DNA from: Acidobacteriaceae bacterium
Lineage (GTDB): Bacteria; Acidobacteriota; Terriglobia; Terriglobales; Acidobacteriaceae
Direction: 5' to 3'
Assembly: GCA_031296355.1 (NCBI GenBank)
Contig: JARLFX010000120.1
Span: forward strand, 1-25,067
Length of the DNA: 25,067 nt
In this document: positions 20,788-25,067 of the stretch, in pieces
How positions within the stretch are numbered: the stretch's first letter is position 1
How the letters are laid out: each line of letters opens with the position of its first letter
Notes under the pieces: model-generated
The model's database searches: none
Told to the model about the DNA's origin: nothing
What the model saw: the letters and a program-made list of their open reading frames with translations, nothing else
Program-made: the position numbers and the translations under genes

Positions 20788-22284
20788 ATGAGGGTTATGC
20801 AAGAGCTGCCGCGCAAGTTTCTTATCGCTGTCCTTTGCTGCATTCCCGCCCTGGCGCACGCCAGCACGTTTTACGTCGACTCCGCCTCTGGTAATGATGC
20901 GAACTCTGGTACTTCGCCCACACTCGCCTGGTCTAGTCTGGCACCAGTGAACCAGCACACGTTCATGCCGGGCGATCATATCCTCCTACATGCAGGTCAG
21001 AGCTGGTCTGGAGCCATCGAGGCGCATGGGAACGGCACTACGGAAAACCCCATTACTTTGGGTTCCTACGGCGAAGGCGCCAAGCCACTCATTCAGGGGC
21101 AGGGCGTTTCAGCCGTTCTGACACTCCGCGATGTAAGCGGATGGACTGTCGAAGATATCTCCATCACCAACCACGGAGACAGCCAGGACCCGCGTCTCGG
21201 TATTCTGATCGAAACCAGTAAATACGCCTTTGCCCTTCACTTAGTACGAGTGGATATCAGGGATGTCAATGGTCAGCTCTCAAAAGAGGCAGGTGGCATC
21301 GGTATCATCCCCGATGGGCACGGCCACCCAGCTCATTTCGACGATATTCTCATCGATCATTGCATCATCCGCCATATGGCCGGGATGGGCATCTTCCTCC
21401 ACGTCCTCGACCGGGATAACCACGCGTATCTCAATACTCACGTCCGTCTTACCGGCAACACCATTGTTGACATCGGTAAGAATGCCATCTTTCTGCGCGG
21501 CACAACTGACGGCCTCATCGACCACAATAAAGTCCGCTTCGCAGCCGCACATGAGCATGGAAACGCCATCTGCGTTGGCTGGTCGAAGCACACTACTGTC
21601 AGCTATAACGAGGTCTCCGAAACTGGCCTGCACACTGGCCCATTCGATGGCGGCGCCGTTGACGTCGATGACGGTTCCATCAGCACCGTCGTCGAATACA
21701 ACTGGAGCCACGATAACGTTGCCGGGTTCGGTGTCGGCAGTCAACCCAACGACAACTGCGACGCCATCGGCACCATCATCCGCTACAACCTGAGCGAAAA
21801 CGATAGTGTCCGTGTCTTCAGCGTCCATGGCCACGATCGTTCTACGGCGATCTATAACAACACGGCCTTCATCGGACAGGGGCACTCTCCTGCCCCTGTC
21901 CACACGGGCCGCTATAAACAGAATCCCGAGCTGCCGGACACGATCCTTTTTGCCCGCAATGTATTTTTCAATGAGGGCGATCTCACCTTCGACTGGAAGG
22001 CGAAGAATATAATGACCGATGGAAATTGCTACTTTGGCAACGCGCCCAAAAGTCCGCTGGAGGACAAGCATATAGTCAGGGACCAAACGATGAACATCTC
22101 GGGCGCACCAATCCGTCATCGCGACGAGGCCGGAGTCTACAGCCTTCCGGCTGGTTCTGCGTGTGGCGCGATGCTACCCGCACTGCCAAACGAGAACGGA
22201 ACAGACTTCTTGGGAACGCCACTAAGCAACGCCACTCCTGGAATACGCGGGGCGATCGTATCCGCCGCGACAACGAATCGTTAG
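20788..22284 (+). CDS. Secreted right-handed parallel beta-helix protein
   Basis: About 498 residues. A signal peptide (RKFLIAVLCCIPALAHA) is followed by FYVDSASGNDANSGTSPTLA, the usual opening of secreted beta-helix proteins, and PGDHILLHAG. Many short turns follow, such as GNTIVDIGKNAIFL, DGLIDHNKV, VEYNWSHDNVAGFGVG and AIYNNTAF, the mark of a parallel beta-helix as in polysaccharide lyases and glycan-binding or degrading proteins. I cannot assign catalytic residues or substrate. The start could be ATG 20788 or 20797; neither has a well-spaced ribosome binding site. Unlike its neighbours it has more C than G on the plus strand (21361-21480: 40 C, 26 G) and more varied codons, a sign of recent transfer. 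A NodB-type deacetylase gene follows after 176 bases. Confidence 0.82.
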   Translation: MRVMQELPRKFLIAVLCCIPALAHASTFYVDSASGNDANSGTSPTLAWSSLAPVNQHTFMPGDHILLHAGQSWSGAIEAHGNGTTENPITLGSYGEGAKPLIQGQGVSAVLTLRDVSGWTVEDISITNHGDSQDPRLGILIETSKYAFALHLVRVDIRDVNGQLSKEAGGIGIIPDGHGHPAHFDDILIDHCIIRHMAGMGIFLHVLDRDNHAYLNTHVRLTGNTIVDIGKNAIFLRGTTDGLIDHNKVRFAAAHEHGNAICVGWSKHTTVSYNEVSETGLHTGPFDGGAVDVDDGSISTVVEYNWSHDNVAGFGVGSQPNDNCDAIGTIIRYNLSENDSVRVFSVHGHDRSTAIYNNTAFIGQGHSPAPVHTGRYKQNPELPDTILFARNVFFNEGDLTFDWKAKNIMTDGNCYFGNAPKSPLEDKHIVRDQTMNISGAPIRHRDEAGVYSLPAGSACGAMLPALPNENGTDFLGTPLSNATPGIRGAIVSAATTNR

Positions 22285-22447
22285 TTGCTTTATTGAATCG
22301 TAGGTTGACCGCGTCACGCCTATCTTCTTCGAACCAGAACATCTCAACAGCTATTGCTCATTGCCTTAGTCCTGATAAGTCGGCTTCTCGGAAGTGAGAA
22401 TGTTGTCCCGTAGCGTGCTCCGGCCTACCTATTCGTTCCCGGGCTAG

Positions 22448-22453
22448 TAGACT
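22448..22453 (+). promoter_or_regulatory. Possible -10 box for the deacetylase gene
   Basis: TAGACT, 7 bases before the ATG, with no Shine-Dalgarno sequence. The same hexamer and a similar distance are seen at mfd. Confidence 0.4.
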
Positions 22454-22460
22454 GATACGC

Positions 22461-23177
22461 ATGATTACTCCGATTCTGAGTGCGGCTGGAGTGGCGGCGG
22501 CGGCCGTGGGCGGTTACGCCTATGCGGCGATGTGGCCGGAGTCGCAGATCTTTGGGCGGACGGTGGTCGCGGGGACGGACGCGAATGAGTTTGCGCTGAC
22601 GTATGACGATGGGCCGAATGAGCCGGAGACGGCGATGCTGCTGGATCTGCTGGCGCAGCATGAGGTGCATGCGACGTTCTTCGTGATTGGACGGTTTGCG
22701 CGGCAGAGGCCGGAGATTCTGCGGGCGCTGGCGGCGGGCGGGCACGTGGTGGGGAACCATACGATGACGCATCCGAAGCTGCTGTTTTGTTCGGCGCAGC
22801 GCGTGCATGATGAGCTGGCAGGATGCAATGCGGCGATTGAGGATGCGCTGGGTGAGCCGGTGCGATTCATGCGCTGTCCGCATGGGATGCGGCGGCACGA
22901 TGTGCTGCACACGGCGCGCGCGCTGGGGCTGACGCCGGTGCAGTGGAATGCGATGGGGCAGGACTGGAATCCGATTGGCGTGGACAGGATTGTGGCAAAT
23001 GTGGAGCGCGGGATTGCGCGGAACCGCAGGCGCGGTCGCGGCTCGAATATTCTGCTGCATGATGGCGGACAGGCCGGGATTGGGCAGGACCGGAAGGCTT
23101 CTGTGGAGGCGACGCGCAGGCTGCTGGAGAAGTATGCGGGTAGCGTGCGGTTTGTGACGCCTCGGGTTTGGGCCTAA
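22461..23177 (+). CDS. NodB-type polysaccharide deacetylase (CE4)
   Basis: The 238-residue protein has the NodB fold and removes N- or O-acetyl groups from a glycan, probably at the envelope. Motif 1 TYDDGP places the catalytic base and metal Asp at 49-50. Motif 2 NHTMTHP gives the metal ligands H100 and H104. Motif 3 reads RCPHGMRR instead of the usual RPPxG. ILLHDGG near 200 supplies the late His. A hydrophobic N-terminus (ILSAAGVAAAAVGGYAYAAM) may be a signal anchor. The start ATG 22461 lacks a ribosome binding site. It follows the beta-helix gene on the same strand and converges on hemL, with an inverted-repeat element between. Confidence 0.9.
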   Translation: MITPILSAAGVAAAAVGGYAYAAMWPESQIFGRTVVAGTDANEFALTYDDGPNEPETAMLLDLLAQHEVHATFFVIGRFARQRPEILRALAAGGHVVGNHTMTHPKLLFCSAQRVHDELAGCNAAIEDALGEPVRFMRCPHGMRRHDVLHTARALGLTPVQWNAMGQDWNPIGVDRIVANVERGIARNRRRGRGSNILLHDGGQAGIGQDRKASVEATRRLLEKYAGSVRFVTPRVWA

Positions 23178-23188
23178 GGACAAAGGCT

Positions 23189-23365
23189 GAACCACGGATT
23201 TCACGGATGAACACGGATCAAAAACTTTAAATGGATAAAGACTTTGTAAGGGATAAAAGCCTTAGAAGGTCAAAACCTTAGAAAGATCGAACCTTTAAAG
23301 GGATTAAAACTCAAAGGATTAAACTTTGAGAATCTATCCGTGATTTTCCGCGAAATCCGTGGTTC
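23189..23365. repeat. 177-bp inverted-repeat element with AT-rich palindrome array
   Basis: The 30-base arms 23189-23218 and 23336-23365 are reverse complements at 26 of 30 positions. The left arm carries three direct ACGGAT units (23194, 23203, 23213). The core 23221-23330 is only 31% GC (34 of 110). It is an array of 14-18-base degenerate units starting at 23225, 23242, 23260, 23276, 23292, 23310 and 23324. Perfect mini-palindromes include CCTTAGAAGG (23260-23269), CCTTTAAAGG (23292-23301) and the hairpin CTCAAAG/CTTTGAG (23310-23330). It fills the gap between convergent genes and encodes no protein. I know of no named class that fits; a MITE-like element or a structured double 3' end is possible. 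Confidence 0.8.
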
Positions 23366-23391
23366 CGCTTGTGCTTTGGTTTCCGCTGCGC

Positions 23392-24720
23392 TCATCGCGG
23401 GGCGATGCGTGAGGGGTCGGGGTCCATGGTTTCGAAGGCGGCGCGGGCGGCGGCGATGGTGGCGGCGATCTCGGGTTCGCCGTGGGCGGTGGAGATGAAG
23501 GCGGCTTCGTATTGGGATGGCGGCAGCCAGATGCCCGACTCCAGCATGGCGCGATGGAAGACGGCGAAGGCTTTGCTGTCTGACGTGGCGGCGGAGGTGA
23601 AGTCGGTCACGGCCTGGGGCGTGAAGAACCAGGTGAACATGGCGCCGACGCGGTTGGTGGTGAGGGGAATCTTCATGCAGCGGGCGGCGTTGGCTACGCC
23701 CTCGGCGACGGCTTTGGCGGTGGCTTCGAGCTGCGGGTAGATGGTCTGTTGGTTGGCTACGAGCTGCGAGAGGGTGGCGATGCCGGCGGCCATGGCGAGC
23801 GGGTTTCCGCTGAGCGTGCCGGCCTGGTAGACGGGGCCGAGCGGGGCGAGCTGGTCCATGATCTCTGCGCGGCCACCGAAGGCTCCGACGGGCAGGCCGC
23901 CGCCGATGATCTTGCCGAGGGTGGTGATGTCTGGCGTGATGCCGTAGAGGCTCTGTGCGCCGCCGAGTGCGACGCGGAAGCCGGTCATGACTTCATCGCA
24001 GATCAGCAGAGCGCCGTTGCGGTGGGCGAGGTCGCTGAGTGCGGCGAGATAGCCGGGCGCGGGCGGTACGGTGCCCATGTTGCCGACGATGGGCTCGACG
24101 ATGATGCAGGCGATCTCGTCTTTGTGTAGGGCAAAGGCATCTTCGACGGCGGGGATGTCGTTGTAGGGGAGCGCGAGGGTGTGCTGGACGGTTTCGGCGG
24201 GGACGCCGGCGGAGCCGGGGATGCCGAAGGTGGCGACGCCGGAGCCGGCTTTGACGAGCATGGCGTCAGAGTGGCCGTGGTAACAGCCTTCGAACTTGAT
24301 GATGAAGTTGCGGCCGGTGAATCCGCGGGCGAGGCGGATGGCGGACATGCAGGCTTCGGTGCCGGAGCTGACGAAGCGGAGCTTCTGGATGCTGGGCATG
24401 GCCTGGATGATGATCTCGGCGAGGTCGGCTTCAGTGGGCGTGGAGGCGCCGAAGCTGGGGCTGTTGGCGGCGGCCAGCTGGATGGCGGCGACGACGCTGG
24501 GCTCGGCGTGGCCGAGAATCATGGGGCCCCAGGAGCCGACGTAGTCGATGTAGCGGTTGCCGTCTGCATCGGTGAGGTAAGCACCCTCGGCGCGGACGAT
24601 CATGGGCGGATTGCCGCCGACGGCGCGGAAGGCGCGGACGGGGGAATCGACGCCGCCGGGGAGGAATTTTTCTGCGCGGAGTTGCAGCTGACGGGAACGG
24701 TCGTGGGAGCGAGTGATCAT
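23392..24720 (-). CDS. hemL: Glutamate-1-semialdehyde 2,1-aminomutase
   Basis: The 442-residue PLP enzyme makes 5-aminolevulinate from glutamate-1-semialdehyde, the first committed tetrapyrrole step in the C5 pathway, in the cytoplasm. Family marks: [12 protein letters not shown] near residue 20, [18 protein letters not shown], the [15 protein letters not shown] stretch, [19 protein letters not shown], and [19 protein letters not shown] with the PLP-binding Lys. The length is normal. I chose ATG 24720 (MITRSHDRS); the upstream frame extension translates intergenic repeats (CHSERSEES). No ribosome binding site is present, and TATACT lies 7 bases before the ATG, pointing to a leaderless mRNA. 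hemA is not in the window. Confidence 0.96.
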   Translation of the reverse strand: MITRSHDRSRQLQLRAEKFLPGGVDSPVRAFRAVGGNPPMIVRAEGAYLTDADGNRYIDYVGSWGPMILGHAEPSVVAAIQLAAANSPSFGASTPTEADLAEIIIQAMPSIQKLRFVSSGTEACMSAIRLARGFTGRNFIIKFEGCYHGHSDAMLVKAGSGVATFGIPGSAGVPAETVQHTLALPYNDIPAVEDAFALHKDEIACIIVEPIVGNMGTVPPAPGYLAALSDLAHRNGALLICDEVMTGFRVALGGAQSLYGITPDITTLGKIIGGGLPVGAFGGRAEIMDQLAPLGPVYQAGTLSGNPLAMAAGIATLSQLVANQQTIYPQLEATAKAVAEGVANAARCMKIPLTTNRVGAMFTWFFTPQAVTDFTSAATSDSKAFAVFHRAMLESGIWLPPSQYEAAFISTAHGEPEIAATIAAARAAFETMDPDPSRIAPR

Positions 24721-24727
24721 TGAGTTA

Positions 24728-24733
24728 AGTATA
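24728..24733 (-). promoter_or_regulatory. Probable hemL -10 box
   Basis: TATACT on the minus strand, 7 bases before the hemL ATG. It would start transcription at or next to the A of the start codon. The -35 region is poor and lies within the G-rich tract. Confidence 0.5.
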
Positions 24734-24737
24734 AGGC

Positions 24738-24765
24738 GGGGGGAGAGAGGGAACAGGGAGTAGGG
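24738..24765 (+). repeat. G-quadruplex-type tract over the hemL promoter
   Basis: Four G runs (24738-24743, 24749-24751, 24756-24758, 24763-24765) are separated by 4-5 bases (AGAGA, AACA, AGTA). The GGGAGTAGGG part matches the tract at 19512. It covers the -10/-35 spacer and -35 region of hemL. Confidence 0.6.
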
Positions 24766-24790
24766 TCTTGTGCGGTGTGGGGGGAGACTC

Positions 24791-24839
24791 TCGCCGGAAT
24801 GAGCGAGAAGCAGGTCCCTCGGCTTCGCTCGGGATGACA
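24791..24839 (+). repeat. AATGACA-type repeat, copy 6 (extended form)
   Basis: TCGCCGGAATGAGCGAGAAG then CAGGTCCCTCGGC and CGGGATGACA. It shares its left part with the copy at 19703. Plus orientation. Confidence 0.75.
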
Positions 24840-24853
24840 AGCAAAAACAAAGG

Positions 24854-24888
24854 AGAGAAGCAGATTCTTCGCTGCGCTCAGAATGACA
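24854..24888 (+). repeat. AATGACA repeat, copy 7
   Basis: GAGAAGCAGATTCTTCGCTG then CGCTCAG and AATGACA, 14 bases after copy 6 and in the same direction, so the two form a tandem pair. Confidence 0.75.
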
Positions 24889-24952
24889 GGGGTTATGGAA
24901 TAGGAACAGTGAGAATCTTGCGATGCAGAAACGCATCCACTGCGGTGTTTGT

Positions 24953-24958
24953 TAGACT
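24953..24958 (+). promoter_or_regulatory. Possible -10 box for the right-edge gene
   Basis: TAGACT preceded by TGT, an extended -10-like context (TGTTAGACT). The transcript would start near 24965 and carry a leader of about 64 bases. Confidence 0.4.
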
Positions 24959-25028
24959 GTAGCTTCTCCCGTGTTTTCAACCCGGGCTTAATCCAACATC
25001 AATCACCAACTACCCGAAGGAGCCTGGC

Positions 25029-25067
25029 GTGTCTGAGACGAGCGGAGTTGCAAAACCATCCGCTAAG
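25029..25067 (+). CDS. Start of an unidentified gene (partial)
   Basis: GTG at 25029 opens a frame (MSETSGVAKPSAK) that runs to the window edge. AAGGAG at 25017-25022, six bases upstream, is a near-ideal ribosome binding site, and a -10-like box lies further upstream. Only 13 residues are visible, too few to identify it. The Ser/Ala/Lys-rich polar start suggests a cytoplasmic or membrane protein without a cleaved signal. Confidence 0.6.
   Translation, partial: MSETSGVAKPSAK

Larger units (their letters stand above)
24721..25028. other. 308-base divergent spacer with repeats
   Basis: The gap between hemL and the gene at the right edge holds a G-rich tract, two AATGACA repeats (24791 and 24854), a telomere-like GGGGTTATGG (24888), and the predicted promoters and ribosome binding site of the flanking genes. 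No gene is seen. Confidence 0.7.

Noticed and set aside
23225..23330. The periodic AT-rich units as a CRISPR array
   Set aside because: Units are only 14-18 bases, degenerate and adjoining, with no unique spacers and no cas genes nearby.
24721..24936. A 72-residue N-terminal extension of hemL
   Set aside because: It translates the AATGACA repeats and the G-rich tract, and HemL proteins begin near MITRS.

Overview
The window looks like a piece of a high-GC bacterial chromosome, most likely from Acidobacteriota (class Terriglobia: relatives of Terriglobus, Granulicella, Edaphobacter or Acidobacterium). That placement is an inference from the overall style: dense housekeeping genes with GC-rich codons, GatB-type amidation of tRNA, a glutamate-1-semialdehyde aminomutase, WxxGxW-type lipoproteins and many short intergenic repeats ending in AATGACA. 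I see no rRNA, tRNA, transposase, phage gene or CRISPR array.

Layout. 1-131 is the tail of an unidentified gene. 237-1931 encodes a Pro/Gln-rich outer lipoprotein and ends in a clear terminator. 2015-4249 is a divergent metal-homeostasis pair, mntH (minus) and a DtxR/MntR-type regulator (plus), with a 20-bp perfect palindrome over the predicted mntH -10 box. purD follows at 4368-5639. On the minus strand come a periplasmic thioredoxin-like protein and an unidentified 490-residue protein anchored at both ends (5801-7876), then gatB (8249-9745) and a small secreted protein (9804-10451). On the plus strand come mfd (10510-14160), a DUF885 metallopeptidase-like protein, a small membrane protein and galU (to 17258). 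A small one-zinc-finger protein and a proline-rich secreted protein lie on the minus strand up to 19013, divergent from bcp (19054-19533). A repeat-rich gap separates bcp from a deoxynucleoside kinase (minus, 19921-20568). A secreted beta-helix protein and a NodB-type deacetylase (20788-23177) converge on hemL (minus, 23392-24720) across a compact inverted-repeat element. A new gene begins at 25029 and runs off the edge.

How the genes fit together. Most are unrelated housekeeping genes: purine synthesis (purD), deoxynucleotide salvage (kinase), tetrapyrrole synthesis (hemL), tRNA amidation (gatB), transcription-coupled repair (mfd), UDP-glucose supply (galU), peroxide defence (bcp) and manganese uptake (mntH/mntR). 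galU, the beta-helix protein and the deacetylase could all serve envelope polysaccharide, but they do not form an operon.

The most unusual material is intergenic. It includes a 177-bp inverted-repeat element whose 31% GC core is an array of tiny palindromes (23189-23365). A three-copy hairpin family carries a compensatory base change and a fixed GCACCCGC tail. Seven copies of an AATGACA repeat all point the same way. Telomere-like G-rich tracts lie at converging gene ends and over the hemL promoter, and there are 8-bp-period GTCAGC arrays. Four genes have a -10-like hexamer only 7-9 nt before ATG and no ribosome binding site, which suggests leaderless mRNAs. The plus strand is G-rich over C in most genes whatever their direction; the beta-helix gene breaks this pattern.
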